A stretch of 64,000 nucleotides of DNA from Bacillus sp. BA3. GTDB lineage: Bacteria; Bacillota; Bacilli; Bacillales; DSM-1321. The notes under the pieces are model-generated. The model saw only the letters and a list, made by a program, of their open reading frames with translations. It was not told the origin of the DNA and did no database searches. Position numbers and translations under genes: made by a program. Positions 1-9,695 of the stretch are shown piece after piece (positions within the stretch are counted from its first letter, which is position 1; the number at the start of each line of letters is the position of its first letter). The stretch lies in contig PIZR01000001.1 of the NCBI GenBank assembly GCA_002835675.1, positions 486,303-550,302 on the forward strand, in the 5' to 3' direction.

Positions 1-1989
1 GATAATGAAAAAATCAAATATTTAACCGAAGCGGAACAGCAGGAGTTGTTGGAAAAATATGATCCGGAAGCCGGGACTAGGAAATTAACTGGTGTCTTGG
101 GCCACATTGCGTTTTTTGGACTCCTGGCTTTTTCGCTATTCCAATTATATACTGCCATTTTTGGTGTTTTTACAGCACAAATCCAACGGACGATACATCT
201 AGGGTTTGCACTCTCCTTAGTGTTTTTACTATTTCCCGCAAACCGGAAGAAGCGTGAAAAAGGAAAGTTTCAAATTGCCTGGTACGATATCATATTAGCG
301 ATCCTTAGTATCGGGGTAGGTGCATATTGGCCCTTATTTTTCGAAGATATCGTCATGAATGTAGGACGTTTGGGCGCATTGGATTTTGCCGTTGGTTTAA
401 TGGCCATTCTCCTGGTTTTGGAGGCAACCAGGCGTGCAGTGGGTCTTCCCATTATGGTCATTGCTTTGATATTCATTTTCTATGGAATTTTTGGACAATA
501 TATGCCAGGATTCCTCGCGCATCGCGGTTTGACTCTGGAACGGATGGTGCAAACGATGTTCTTCTCGACAGAGGGCATTTTAGGCACTCCGTTAGCGGTG
601 TCATCGACATTCATCTTCCTATTTTTACTGTTTGGATCCTTTCTAGTCCGAACAGGTGTCGGTCAATACTTCAATGATCTTTCAACCGCCATTGCCGGCA
701 GAAGGATAGGGGGACCTGCAAAGGTTGCGATTTTTTCCAGTGCTCTTCAAGGGACGATTAGCGGAAGTTCCGTAGCTAATGTTGTCACTTCGGGAGCATT
801 CACGATACCGATGATGAAAAATCTTGGATATAAGAAGGAATTCGCTGGGGCAGTGGAGGCAGCCGCTTCGACAGGCGGTCAATTGATGCCTCCGGTAATG
901 GGGGCAGCGGCATTCTTAATGGTTGAGTTCATTGGGAATGGGATAACGTATTGGGATATAGCAAAGGCGGCTGCGATTCCAGCTATCCTTTACTTTTCAG
1001 GAATTTGGATCATGACCCATTTTGAAGCGAAACGACTTGGGCTGCGTGGGTTAACGAAAGAAGAGATGCCAAGTAAAAAGGAAGTGTTCGGCAAATTTTA
1101 TTTACTAATACCGATCCTTGCCATTATTTTATTGCTCATGCTGAATATCACGGTTACACATGCAGCACTGTATTCCATTGCTATCTCGGTTCTTGTAGGT
1201 TTCATAAACAAGGATGTCCGCATGAAATTCATCGATATCATTTATGCATTGGTGGATGGAGCCCGAACGGCACTTGCGGTTGCAGCTGCAACCGCAGCAG
1301 CAGGCATTATTGTAGGAATCGTTACGAAAACTGGATTAGGGCTGAAGCTGGCTAATGGTTTGATCGATTTGTCTGGTGGATATTTGATTCCAACACTGAT
1401 GCTAACTATGGTAGCGGCACTTATATTAGGAATGGGTTCACCTACGACCGCCAATTATGTCATCACATCGACGATTGCAGCACCTGCGATCATTTTGCTT
1501 GGTGTTCCTGATTTATCTGCACATTTATTCGTTTTCTATTTTGGCATTATAGCAGATATTACTCCTCCAGTTGCTTTAGCGGCATTTGCAGCGGCAGGGG
1601 TGGCAGGCGGTGAACCAATAAAAACGGGAATTGAGTCATCAAAACTTGCTATCGCTGCATTTATCATTCCATATATTTTTGTTCTTTCCCCACAAATGCT
1701 GATGATCGATACAACTTGGATGGAGGTTGCCTGGGTTGTACTTACAGCAATGTCAGGCATGATTGCAATTGGGGCGGGTGTTATAGGTTACTGGATGAGG
1801 GGGATGCACTGGTTAGAAAGAGTCCTCGCTATAATCGTTGGTTTACTATTAATCTATCCTGAAACGATATCGGACATCATTGGGGTATCCGCTTTTATCG
1901 TATTACTGGCTTTACAATACCTTTGGAAAAGTGACAATCACGACAGCACCAAAATCTTGGAAAATAACCAAAGCATAGAGAAAAATTGA
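1..1989 (+). CDS. TRAP transporter fused permease (TAXI type), 5' end outside window
   Basis: Large polytopic membrane protein with the TRAP fused 4TM-12TM permease layout: a small DctQ-like N-terminal membrane part followed by a long DctM-like part with repeated Gly-, Ala- and Ser-rich segments such as GTISGSSVANVVTSGAF and LILGMGSPTTANYV. In this family the permease uses an ion gradient to import an organic acid or amino acid delivered by a periplasmic or lipoprotein receptor. The reading frame is open from base 1, so the TTG at 46 is probably internal and the real start lies upstream. The receptor gene is probably also upstream. The protein ends in a hydrophilic tail. Substrate cannot be read from sequence; TAXI systems often carry glutamate or related acids (family knowledge). 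Confidence 0.9.
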   Translation, partial: DNEKIKYLTEAEQQELLEKYDPEAGTRKLTGVLGHIAFFGLLAFSLFQLYTAIFGVFTAQIQRTIHLGFALSLVFLLFPANRKKREKGKFQIAWYDIILAILSIGVGAYWPLFFEDIVMNVGRLGALDFAVGLMAILLVLEATRRAVGLPIMVIALIFIFYGIFGQYMPGFLAHRGLTLERMVQTMFFSTEGILGTPLAVSSTFIFLFLLFGSFLVRTGVGQYFNDLSTAIAGRRIGGPAKVAIFSSALQGTISGSSVANVVTSGAFTIPMMKNLGYKKEFAGAVEAAASTGGQLMPPVMGAAAFLMVEFIGNGITYWDIAKAAAIPAILYFSGIWIMTHFEAKRLGLRGLTKEEMPSKKEVFGKFYLLIPILAIILLLMLNITVTHAALYSIAISVLVGFINKDVRMKFIDIIYALVDGARTALAVAAATAAAGIIVGIVTKTGLGLKLANGLIDLSGGYLIPTLMLTMVAALILGMGSPTTANYVITSTIAAPAIILLGVPDLSAHLFVFYFGIIADITPPVALAAFAAAGVAGGEPIKTGIESSKLAIAAFIIPYIFVLSPQMLMIDTTWMEVAWVVLTAMSGMIAIGAGVIGYWMRGMHWLERVLAIIVGLLLIYPETISDIIGVSAFIVLLALQYLWKSDNHDSTKILENNQSIEKN

Positions 1990-2211
1990 GTCTAAGAACA
2001 TCGATCCTAAAAGTAAATGATAGAGCTGAACCATTCGGGGGGGTGATTTTTTGAAGTGAAACATCATTGAGAACACAACGCCCAATCGGAATGTGCAGAC
2101 TGCTTTTCTATCGAGAACAACCAGCATATTCCTACTAGGTTCATCAGCTCGTATTTTCAGTTGCATTATGGTAAGACCCTAAATGGTTTTAATTTGAAAG
2201 GAGACTAATTC

Positions 2212-4287
2212 ATGAAATTTTTAAAAAGTTTTATTTTAGTTACTTTCAGTTTCTTTTGCATGATCACACCAGCTTTTGCAAGTGTCCCTGGAGTGGATAC
2301 TTCAATGAAAAAAGGAGCAACAAAAGGAATCGTATCAGTTTCCCACCCTTTAGCGGCTGAAGCGGGCATAAAGATATTAAAACAAGGTGGAAATGCAGTC
2401 GATGCAGCAGCAGCCATTCAATTATCGTTAAATGTAGTTGAACCGATGATGTCTGGAATCGGCGGCGGTGGTTTTATCATGATTTATAATAAGAAAGAAA
2501 ATAAAATTACGATGATCGATAGCCGCGAAATGGCACCGCAAAATGTTACGCCTGAACTATTTTTAGATGAAAAGGGAAAACCCGTACCTTTCAGTAAACG
2601 GCACACAAGCGGTAAAGCTGTTGGTGTTCCTGGAACCCTTAAGGGGATGGAAGCAGCCCTAGAAAAATACGGAACATTGAAATTATCACAAGTTATGGAC
2701 CCGGCCATTAAACAAGCTGAAAAAGGCGTTAAGGTCAATTGGATAACAGCGCAATATATCGATGAAAATGTAAAAAAATTAGAAAATAACGAAGAAGCTG
2801 CAAAAGTATTTGTGCCTAACGGAAAGCCATTGGAAGAGGGGGACACCCTCGTTCAGCCTAATCTGGCAAAGACTCTTAAGTTAATAAAAAAACAAGGTTC
2901 AAATGTTTTTTATAAAGGTGAAATCGGGGAAGCCCTCACCAAAGAAGTTCAAAGACGTGAAGGGACGATGACAACTGAAGATTTGGAAAACTATGTGGTG
3001 AAAGAGAGGGAGCCAATTAAATCGGAATATAGGGGATTTGAAGTGGTCGGGGCGGCTTCGCCAAGTTCAGGCAGCTTGACTGTCCAACAGATTCTTGAGC
3101 TTATGGAAGGATACGATGTGCAAAAGATGGGGTCGAACTCTCCTGAGTATCTACATCATCTAACCGAAGCCATGCATCTGGCTTTTGCCGATCGAGCTGC
3201 CTATATGGCAGATGAAGATTTTTATGATGTACCCACTAAAGGACTATTAGATGAAGAATATATAAAAGAAAGAAGAAAACTCATCAATCCAAATAAATCA
3301 ACAGCCGATGTCAAAGAAGGCGATCCATGGAAGTACGAAGGCCAAGAACCGGTTTCAATGGAGAAGGTAAAAGAAGAGAAAACACCGATCGGACAAACGA
3401 CTCACTTTTCTGTAATGGATAAGTGGGGAAATATGGTTTCTTATACGACTACGATCGAGCAAGTATTCGGTTCAGGTATCATGGTACCTGATTATGGATT
3501 CATGCTTAATAATGAAATGACGGATTTTGATGCCACACCGGGTGGCGTTAACCAGGTGGAACCAGGAAAAAGACCAAGAAGCAGTATGTCACCGACCTTC
3601 ATATTAAAAGATGGCAACCCTTTCATGGCCATTGGGTCACCAGGTGGAGCAACGATTATAGCATCGGTATCTGAAACTATCATGAATGTGATCGATCATC
3701 AAATGACAATTCAAGATGCGATACTTACGCCGCGTGTTTACTCTGCTGGCTATCCGACAGTTAGATGGGAACCGGGAATCGATCAAAATACTAGGTTAGA
3801 GTTAATGGCAAAAGGGCATGTTTATGAAGAAAAACCGCAGCATATCGGAAATGTGCAAGCTGTTATTTATGATTATGAAAGGGGAAGAATGTATGGGGGG
3901 GCCGACAATACAAGAGAAGGAACAGTTCTCGGTGTGGATGGGGTTTCCTATAAATCGAAACAGCCAAGAGAAATGAAAGAAGAAAAAAAGGGGCCGTTTA
4001 CCTTAAAAGTGAATGGAGCCGTTTATCCTTACACAGCAAAACAAATGAAACTGATTGATGGAAAACCATATATCCAATCAGACAAATTGCTTCTAGGTTT
4101 GGGTGCAATTGAAACAGTGGATTTAGAAATATTTAAACCAGATAAAAAATCCTACTTACCGGTGCTAAAAGTCGCAAAATCATTAGGATATAAAGCAAAA
4201 TGGAACGAAAAAGACAAAGTTGCACTATTGGAAAAAGATCCGGCGGATATTGAAGATTCAGACGATGATGGTAGTGTCACCAATTAA
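2212..4287 (+). CDS. ggt: Gamma-glutamyltransferase (secreted) with extra C-terminal domain
   Basis: 691 aa, with an N-terminal signal peptide (hydrophobic to about residue 24, ending AFASV). GGT cleaves gamma-glutamyl bonds of glutathione and related compounds outside the cell and self-processes into two subunits. The processing and nucleophile site is visible as TTHFSV, with the first Thr at residue 396; GSPGGATI further on fits the oxyanion-hole Gly pair. The family is usually about 570-590 aa; residues from about 595 add a segment resembling a copper-amine-oxidase-N-like (cell-surface) domain, then a short acidic tail. An AAAGGAG ribosome site precedes the ATG. It may share context with the upstream TRAP permease in using released glutamate (inference). 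Confidence 0.95.
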   Translation: MKFLKSFILVTFSFFCMITPAFASVPGVDTSMKKGATKGIVSVSHPLAAEAGIKILKQGGNAVDAAAAIQLSLNVVEPMMSGIGGGGFIMIYNKKENKITMIDSREMAPQNVTPELFLDEKGKPVPFSKRHTSGKAVGVPGTLKGMEAALEKYGTLKLSQVMDPAIKQAEKGVKVNWITAQYIDENVKKLENNEEAAKVFVPNGKPLEEGDTLVQPNLAKTLKLIKKQGSNVFYKGEIGEALTKEVQRREGTMTTEDLENYVVKEREPIKSEYRGFEVVGAASPSSGSLTVQQILELMEGYDVQKMGSNSPEYLHHLTEAMHLAFADRAAYMADEDFYDVPTKGLLDEEYIKERRKLINPNKSTADVKEGDPWKYEGQEPVSMEKVKEEKTPIGQTTHFSVMDKWGNMVSYTTTIEQVFGSGIMVPDYGFMLNNEMTDFDATPGGVNQVEPGKRPRSSMSPTFILKDGNPFMAIGSPGGATIIASVSETIMNVIDHQMTIQDAILTPRVYSAGYPTVRWEPGIDQNTRLELMAKGHVYEEKPQHIGNVQAVIYDYERGRMYGGADNTREGTVLGVDGVSYKSKQPREMKEEKKGPFTLKVNGAVYPYTAKQMKLIDGKPYIQSDKLLLGLGAIETVDLEIFKPDKKSYLPVLKVAKSLGYKAKWNEKDKVALLEKDPADIEDSDDDGSVTN

Positions 4288-4355
4288 TTTCTTTTCTTGA
4301 GGGAGCCCAGCCTGCTCCAAGAATAAAATCGAATTCTGTATGACTCAAAAAATGG

Positions 4356-4398
4356 AAAACCCCTGGATTCTCTATGAAAAGAGAATTCAGGGGTTTTT
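4356..4398. terminator. Bidirectional intrinsic terminator
   Basis: Inverted repeat AACCCCTG(G)ATTCTCT / AGAGAATTCAGGGGTT with a short loop, A-run on the left and T-run on the right. It lies between convergent ggt and the acyl-CoA dehydrogenase-like gene and can serve both. Confidence 0.85.
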
Positions 4399-4430
4399 AT
4401 AGTTCATAGCGTTTCTTTTATCAAATCTGA

Positions 4431-5615
4431 TCATTTCAAAAGTGGATGGCCGCTTAAATTGGATTTTGTCTGTTCAATTGCCAATTTTGCTAAATTCTTT
4501 ATCGTTACATCGTCCATCGGAGGATTGTGTAAACCAGCTCTTACATCCCTATAGTGCCTTTGTAGAGGATTATTGCGTTGAAGGCTTTTTGCACCGACTA
4601 TTCGCATGGCTTTATCGACAATTGTAATGGCTGCGTTTGTAACAATATGTTTTGCAGCCCCCAGCTCATTTGTGAAATGAATTCTTCGTGATTCATCATC
4701 ATAAGCCTCGGCAACGCTATATAAGAAATGCCTGGCTTTCATTAATTCCAAATCAATTTCTCCTAACAGTTGTTGGACATTAGCCAGCTGGCTGATAGGT
4801 GCATTTATACTGTTTGGAGTATAGGTATTGGCAAAGTGTATGGCGTAATCCCTTGCAGCTTGCGCAATGCCAAGGTAACAGGCCGGAATATGAAGGATCC
4901 ATGCATTGAATCTGTTTCCACTTGGCATTTCAGGTAACTCAACAAGTTTTGAATCATCCACTTCAACATCTTTAAGGACCAAATCATGACTTCCTGTCCC
5001 CCTCATTGAAATTACGTCCCATGTTTCATCTATGTAGAGCCCATCCAAATCTTTATGCAGGAGAAAAAATCCAACCTTTTGCCTTTCCTCGATCCATGCT
5101 GAAACTAGGAAATAAGTTAAAACAGGGGACATGGTTGTATAGGTTTTACGTCCGGAAATAACCCAAAAATCTCCCTTTTTGACTGCCTTCGTTCCGGGGC
5201 GTCCCCCGCGAGTCGGACTGCCAGTTTGCGCTTCACTAACGGAACGGTTCACTAAAGCGCCATTTAGAACTTCCCCAGCAATAAAATCTAAGTTCGTTTT
5301 TGTCCAACTTTCCTGTTCAAAAAGATCTCCTATCACTCCAAGGTTCCAACCAATGGATAGCGCAGTCGCTGAATCAAAACTAGCCAATGTTTCTTGAAGG
5401 AGAATCATGTCATAAACTTTTAACCCTCCGCCACCATAGGATTTGGGAAGAGTTGAACTTGTATATCCCATACGAATTAAATCTTGTATATGTTCTTTCG
5501 GAAAAAAGGCAAATTCATCAATTTGAGCAGAATTATTTTTGAATTTTGATTCTACTTCATATAATTTTTTCAGCCACGCTTTTTGACTCTCCGTCTTAAT
5601 GAATAGGTTAATCAC
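4431..5615 (-). CDS. Acyl-CoA dehydrogenase family protein
   Basis: 394 aa flavoprotein of the acyl-CoA dehydrogenase fold. Visible are the N-terminal helical part with LPKSYGGGGLKVYD, the middle beta domain with a substrate/FAD loop (SEAQTGSPTRGGRPGTKAVK, then WVISGRKTYTT), and a C-terminal helical domain (QLANVQQLLGEIDLELMKAR, VDKAMRIVGAKSL). It starts at GTG (5615) behind a strong GAAGGAGG site. Members oxidise acyl-CoAs or act as flavin-dependent monooxygenases on small compounds. The motif usually carrying the catalytic Glu is not obvious, so a DszC- or SfnB-like monooxygenase is possible. It is a single gene, convergent with ggt, and its substrate is unknown. Confidence 0.85.
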   Translation of the reverse strand: MINLFIKTESQKAWLKKLYEVESKFKNNSAQIDEFAFFPKEHIQDLIRMGYTSSTLPKSYGGGGLKVYDMILLQETLASFDSATALSIGWNLGVIGDLFEQESWTKTNLDFIAGEVLNGALVNRSVSEAQTGSPTRGGRPGTKAVKKGDFWVISGRKTYTTMSPVLTYFLVSAWIEERQKVGFFLLHKDLDGLYIDETWDVISMRGTGSHDLVLKDVEVDDSKLVELPEMPSGNRFNAWILHIPACYLGIAQAARDYAIHFANTYTPNSINAPISQLANVQQLLGEIDLELMKARHFLYSVAEAYDDESRRIHFTNELGAAKHIVTNAAITIVDKAMRIVGAKSLQRNNPLQRHYRDVRAGLHNPPMDDVTIKNLAKLAIEQTKSNLSGHPLLK

Positions 5616-5826
5616 ACGGTTCCCTCCTTCTATTACCTTCTGTTTTTATTTCAATTCCTATTAATCTTATTGGTTTAAATGATAATTAAGGTGTGTTTAG
5701 TTGTCAAGGAAATTAAGGGCTTGCAGATAAATGATGCCTCCGGAAAGACTCTTGTATTTTCATATAACTACAACTCTTTTAATAAAACAGGTGTGTGCAG
5801 TTGCTTGAAAATTTTAAATATACACA

Positions 5827-5855
5827 TTGACTTTACAAAAGTATCCATCTATTAT
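5827..5855 (+). promoter_or_regulatory. Sigma-A promoter of the amino acid ABC transporter
   Basis: TTGACT at 5827-5832 and TATTAT at 5850-5855 with a 17-nt spacer, an almost ideal SigA promoter. Transcription would start near 5862, leaving a leader of about 130 nt before the binding-protein gene. No gene is credible in 5616-5991: a 74-codon frame at 5679-5903 overlaps this promoter and has no good ribosome site. Confidence 0.65.
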
Positions 5856-5921
5856 GTTTATAACCAAATAACTTACTTAACCTACCTAAATAGTTGGTAT
5901 TGAGTGGTGAAGGTGATGTAT

Positions 5922-5948
5922 GTATTTCCTTTGAATTTCAGGAAATAC
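5922..5948 (+). promoter_or_regulatory. Hairpin/dyad in the leader of the ABC operon
   Basis: Perfect 8-bp inverted repeat GTATTTCC / GGAAATAC with an 11-nt loop, about 45 nt before the start codon at 5992. No T-run follows, so it is not a terminator. It may be an operator or an mRNA structure near the ribosome site; no known riboswitch is recognised. Confidence 0.4.
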
Positions 5949-5991
5949 AAATGCAAGTAAAAAAACATCGTAAAACGAAAGGGGATTCACT

Positions 5992-6864
5992 ATGAAAAAT
6001 AAAAAATTTCGCCATGTTTTAACTATCGGTTTAGCGTTTGTAACCATATTAGCGGGGTGCGGATCAGGTACATCAACGAGTAATGAAGCCGATGCAAATT
6101 CAGGTAGCACTTCAGGTGTCCGAAAGGTAAAAGTAGCATATGACCAAGCGTCAAAACCTATGTCTTGGCTGGATGAGAAGGGAAATCCAACTGGATATGA
6201 TGTGGAAGTTATGAAATTGGTTGATGAATTACTACCGGCATACGAATTCGAATATATTGGCACATCAAGCGATGACTTGTTAGTAGGCATTGAACAAGGT
6301 AAATATCAAGTGGGGGTTAAAAATGCTTTCTGGACAGAGGAAAGGACTGAGAAGTTCATCTTTCCTAAAGAATTCCTTGGATTAAGCAGTGCGGGCCTTG
6401 TTTTAAAGAAAGAAAATTCAAAGATCAAAAATCTCAAGGACTTTGCTTCAGAGGGCTTCTCCTTAGCACCAATCGCAGCAAATAACGCTCAATACACGAT
6501 CGTTGATGAGTATAATCAGGCCAATCCGGACAATAAGGTGAAATTGAAAGCCGGAGATGCCTTCACTGTAGATGTAATTCAATGGGTAAATGAAGGCCGT
6601 GTCGACGGTGGAATAGCGATCGAGGGAGCTTTTAAGAAGCAAGTGGCCGACGATGGCCCCTATCATAATTTAGTGGATGATCTAGTTTACAATGAATTTG
6701 CAGTCATTAAAACCTGGCCATTATTCAACAAAAAAGAACAAAAATTCGCAGATGCTTATGATGAAGCGATTAAAAAAATTAAAGACGAAAAGAAGACGAA
6801 TGAGTTAAGCGAAAAGTTTTATGGCCGGGATTTATTCGAAGTTTTGGGAACTGTAGAGAGATAA
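5992..6864 (+). CDS. Amino acid ABC transporter substrate-binding lipoprotein
   Basis: 290 aa extracellular solute-binding protein family 3. The signal peptide ends in a lipobox (TILAGC, lipidated Cys at residue 23). The mature part begins VKVAYDQASKPMSWLDEKGN and continues with the typical YDVEVMKLV stretch. It is expected to bind a polar amino acid at the outer membrane face and hand it to the two permeases downstream. First gene of an operon with two permeases and an ATPase. A cystine/TcyJK-like or other polar amino acid ligand is possible; specificity cannot be fixed from sequence. Confidence 0.9.
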   Translation: MKNKKFRHVLTIGLAFVTILAGCGSGTSTSNEADANSGSTSGVRKVKVAYDQASKPMSWLDEKGNPTGYDVEVMKLVDELLPAYEFEYIGTSSDDLLVGIEQGKYQVGVKNAFWTEERTEKFIFPKEFLGLSSAGLVLKKENSKIKNLKDFASEGFSLAPIAANNAQYTIVDEYNQANPDNKVKLKAGDAFTVDVIQWVNEGRVDGGIAIEGAFKKQVADDGPYHNLVDDLVYNEFAVIKTWPLFNKKEQKFADAYDEAIKKIKDEKKTNELSEKFYGRDLFEVLGTVER

Positions 6865-7050
6865 CGAAGTCCTTAGCAAAACAAGAATTAAAATGTCAAT
6901 CAATAGGCTATGACTTGTCATTTTCTTAATATGGGTTTTATTGGATAACTCTGGTATTTTAAGAGATGGCAAGTTTCTAGGTACTGGCCTTCAATAGAAT
7001 GATTGGATTTGAAAATTCGAATCTTCAATGAAAGCAGATGGAGGTGAAAC

Positions 7051-7758
7051 ATGGAAAAATACTTTGATTTAGCTTACATAGTAGAGTCGGTACCAATGTT
7101 AGTTCCCTTTCTAAAAGTAACATTAATCGTTACGGGTCTATCGGTCTTGTTCGGGACAATCATAGGTTTCATCTTAGCAGTCATGAAACTTGGAAATAGT
7201 AAAATCGCCAGGAAAATTGCCTATGGATATACAACGGTATTGAGATGTACGCCCTCTATAGTTCTGCTTTTTTTGACTTATTATGGTATACCTGCAATTG
7301 CAGGGAAATTTGGCATAAATCTTAATGATATTGATAAAGCAGTATTTGTAGTCATAACCTTTTCGCTTCAATTTGCGGCTGCGATGTCAGAAGTGATCAG
7401 AACATCGCTTGAATCTATTGATAGAGGGCAATTTGAAGCGGCAGTAAGCGTTGGATTAAGCAATACGCAAGCTTACCGGAGAATTATTTTACCCCAGGCT
7501 TTCGTAGTCGCATTACCAAACTTCGGTAACAGCTTACTTGAATTAATGAAAGAAGGGTCTTTAGCATATACAATCGGCTTGATAGATATCATGGGGAAGG
7601 CAGAGCTTATAATCGCCGGGAACTATAACACACATGCATTAGAAATTTATCTTGCATTGGCGGTTATTTACTGGACATTGTCGATTGCCATTGAACAACT
7701 GTTCTTAAGATTGGAAAAGGCATTCAGTAAAGGAAAACAAGTGATAACAACTGCATAG
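7051..7758 (+). CDS. Amino acid ABC transporter permease 1
   Basis: 235 aa inner-membrane permease of the His/Glu/Gln/Arg/opine family. It carries the EAA loop (EAAVSVGLSNTQAYRRIILPQ) that contacts the ATPase, plus about five hydrophobic helices. An AGATGGAGGTG site precedes the ATG. A 186-nt gap separates it from the binding-protein gene, while the next permease follows after 12 nt. It would form a heterodimeric channel with the second permease. Confidence 0.9.
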   Translation: MEKYFDLAYIVESVPMLVPFLKVTLIVTGLSVLFGTIIGFILAVMKLGNSKIARKIAYGYTTVLRCTPSIVLLFLTYYGIPAIAGKFGINLNDIDKAVFVVITFSLQFAAAMSEVIRTSLESIDRGQFEAAVSVGLSNTQAYRRIILPQAFVVALPNFGNSLLELMKEGSLAYTIGLIDIMGKAELIIAGNYNTHALEIYLALAVIYWTLSIAIEQLFLRLEKAFSKGKQVITTA

Positions 7759-7770
7759 AGGGGTGACAGA

Positions 7771-8484
7771 ATGTCAGAAGGTCTGGATTATAGGTTTTTA
7801 GTGGAAACCTTTTTTGTAGCGTTATCGGGGGTGCCGACCGCATTATTCATTACAATTGTTGCTTTGATTATTGCCTTGCCATTAGGGTTTTTACTTGCTT
7901 TATCAAGAATTAATCAAATCCCGGTATTGAATCGCTTAGCACAGATATACGTTTCATTTGTCAGAGGAACGCCCGTCATTATCCAAATTTTCATTATATA
8001 TAGCAGTGTGCCATTAATGCTGACTTCTATATTTGAAAAGTATGCTGTCGAAATGAATGTATACGATGTAAATCCGATATGGTACGCATTCATTGTTTTC
8101 TCGTTGAATACGACAGCTATTCTCACAGAGGTGTTTCGTTCGGCAATTAGCACAGTGAGCAAGGGGCAACTTGAAGCTTCATATGCTGTCGGATTAACAA
8201 CTATGCAAGCATTTAGAAGAATTATCATTCCACAGACATTGGTAGTGGCATTACCGAATATATGTACAGCAACAGTCAATCTGATTAAAGCGACATCATT
8301 AGGTTATGCTTTGTCATTGCAGGAAATCACTTTAAAAGCCAAGGTAGCTGCCAATGTTGGCTACAATTATGTTGAAGCATATATTGATATCTTTCTTGTT
8401 TACCTAATTTTATGTAGTTTGGTGGAATACTTGTTTAAAAGGTATGAAAAACGAGTAAGCAGGTTTAAAGCCGTTAGTATCTGA
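7771..8484 (+). CDS. Amino acid ABC transporter permease 2
   Basis: 237 aa, paralogous to the preceding permease, with its own EAA loop (EASYAVGLTTMQAFRRIIIPQ) and N-terminal membrane segment LFITIVALIIALPLGFLLAL. GAGGGGTGAC ribosome site. It pairs with the first permease and takes energy from the ATPase encoded 20 nt downstream. Two different permeases are usual for systems importing polar or basic amino acids. Confidence 0.9.
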   Translation: MSEGLDYRFLVETFFVALSGVPTALFITIVALIIALPLGFLLALSRINQIPVLNRLAQIYVSFVRGTPVIIQIFIIYSSVPLMLTSIFEKYAVEMNVYDVNPIWYAFIVFSLNTTAILTEVFRSAISTVSKGQLEASYAVGLTTMQAFRRIIIPQTLVVALPNICTATVNLIKATSLGYALSLQEITLKAKVAANVGYNYVEAYIDIFLVYLILCSLVEYLFKRYEKRVSRFKAVSI

Positions 8485-8504
8485 AATGAGGAGGTGTGGC
8501 CTAA

Positions 8505-9260
8505 ATGCTAGAGATTAAAAATATTCATAAATCATTCGGTGAGAATGAGATTTTAAAAGGTGTGGATTTAAATATAGACAAGGGGGATGTGGTGGTAATT
8601 CTGGGTCCAAGTGGTTCAGGTAAGACAACTTTACTTCGATGCATTAACTTTCTTGAAAAAGCAGATCAAGGACATGCCGTTTTTGGTGATATTGATGTAA
8701 GTCTTAAAACGGCATCTAAAAAAGTGATTCATGGAATAAGGCAGAAGATAGCCTTTGTTTTTCAAAATTATAATCTTTTCACTAATAAAACGGCATTGGA
8801 AAATGTGACGGAAGGACTGGTTATTGGAAGGAAGATTGCGAAAGCAGAAGCATATGAGATTGGTAAAAAAGCATTGGATAAAGTAGGCTTGTCGGAAAAA
8901 TATGGTGCTTACCCTAGTGAACTCTCAGGCGGGCAGCAGCAAAGGGTGGGCATTGCGAGAGCGGTTGCTTTAAACCCTGACATAATTTTATTTGACGAAC
9001 CAACTTCGGCATTGGACCCGGAATTGGTCGGTGAAGTACTGACGGTGATGAAGCAAATTGCCAAAGAAGGAACTACGATGTTAGTTGTCACGCATGAAAT
9101 GTCTTTTGCAAAGGATGTTGCAAACAGAGTGATTTTTATGGATGCAGGTGTCATAGTGGAAGAGGGATCACCTAAAGAAATTTTTGTGAATCCAAAAGAA
9201 GAAAGAACGAAGAGGTTCTTAAAAAGAGTCTTGCCGGAGGATTATATTTTTTATATTTAG
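8505..9260 (+). CDS. Amino acid ABC transporter ATP-binding protein
   Basis: 251 aa ABC ATPase, cytoplasmic, complete. Walker [14 protein letters not shown]-loop around FVFQNYNLF, signature [14 protein letters not shown], Walker [15 protein letters not shown] and H-loop VVTHEMSF are all present. It drives import through the two permeases upstream. GAGGAGGTG ribosome site; last gene of the operon. Confidence 0.93.
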   Translation: MLEIKNIHKSFGENEILKGVDLNIDKGDVVVILGPSGSGKTTLLRCINFLEKADQGHAVFGDIDVSLKTASKKVIHGIRQKIAFVFQNYNLFTNKTALENVTEGLVIGRKIAKAEAYEIGKKALDKVGLSEKYGAYPSELSGGQQQRVGIARAVALNPDIILFDEPTSALDPELVGEVLTVMKQIAKEGTTMLVVTHEMSFAKDVANRVIFMDAGVIVEEGSPKEIFVNPKEERTKRFLKRVLPEDYIFYI

Positions 9261-9374
9261 GTTATGTTCACTTTCTCTTTTGATATGTGATTGAAACAAA
9301 CGAATGAAAATAACGTTTGTTAGAGGGATTCAGAATGACGTTAAGTGAATTGATAGTAAAAATTCAAAAATTGA

Positions 9375-9590
9375 ATTAAGCAAATAAATGCGGTGGAAGA
9401 ATATTTTAATTTACCAATAGAAATTTCCTTAAAATCAGATGATATGATTATAAAGATTCTTTCTCTGATAGATAGAAGAGTTGGGATGCGTACGTTACAG
9501 GGTCTTAAAAAATCTATCCTAAATGAAAAGGAAATTATCCAGTATTTTTATAACTTGCGATGTGAAGCAGAGGGAATAAGGACTTCCTAA
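9375..9590 (+). pseudogene. C-terminal remnant of an SF0329-like protein
   Basis: The open frame starts right after a stop codon (TGA 9372-9374) and encodes about 71 residues containing INAVEEYFNLPIE and SLIDRRVGMRTL and ending FYNLRCEAEGIRTS. From memory this resembles only the C-terminal part of a longer Bacillus family annotated SF0329. No N-terminal part or convincing start is present; GTG at 9393 lacks a ribosome site. I read it as a leftover of a larger gene. The family name is uncertain. Confidence 0.5.
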
Positions 9591-9695
9591 AAAGCGCTAT
9601 AATGAATTTTTATTGAACAAGTATTTTACTTGGCGTGGAAGTGTGAGCGTTAGGACGTTATTAATTAGTGAGGAAAAACAATATGGATGGATAGT

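Noticed and set aside
46-48. TTG as true start of the TRAP permease
   Set aside because: The frame is open to base 1 and the upstream residues (YLTEAEQQELLEKYD) are protein-like, so the start is outside the window.
5679-5903. 74-codon frame upstream of the ABC operon
   Set aside because: Covers the TTGACT-N17-TATTAT promoter, has no ribosome site, and its composition is like A/T-rich non-coding DNA.
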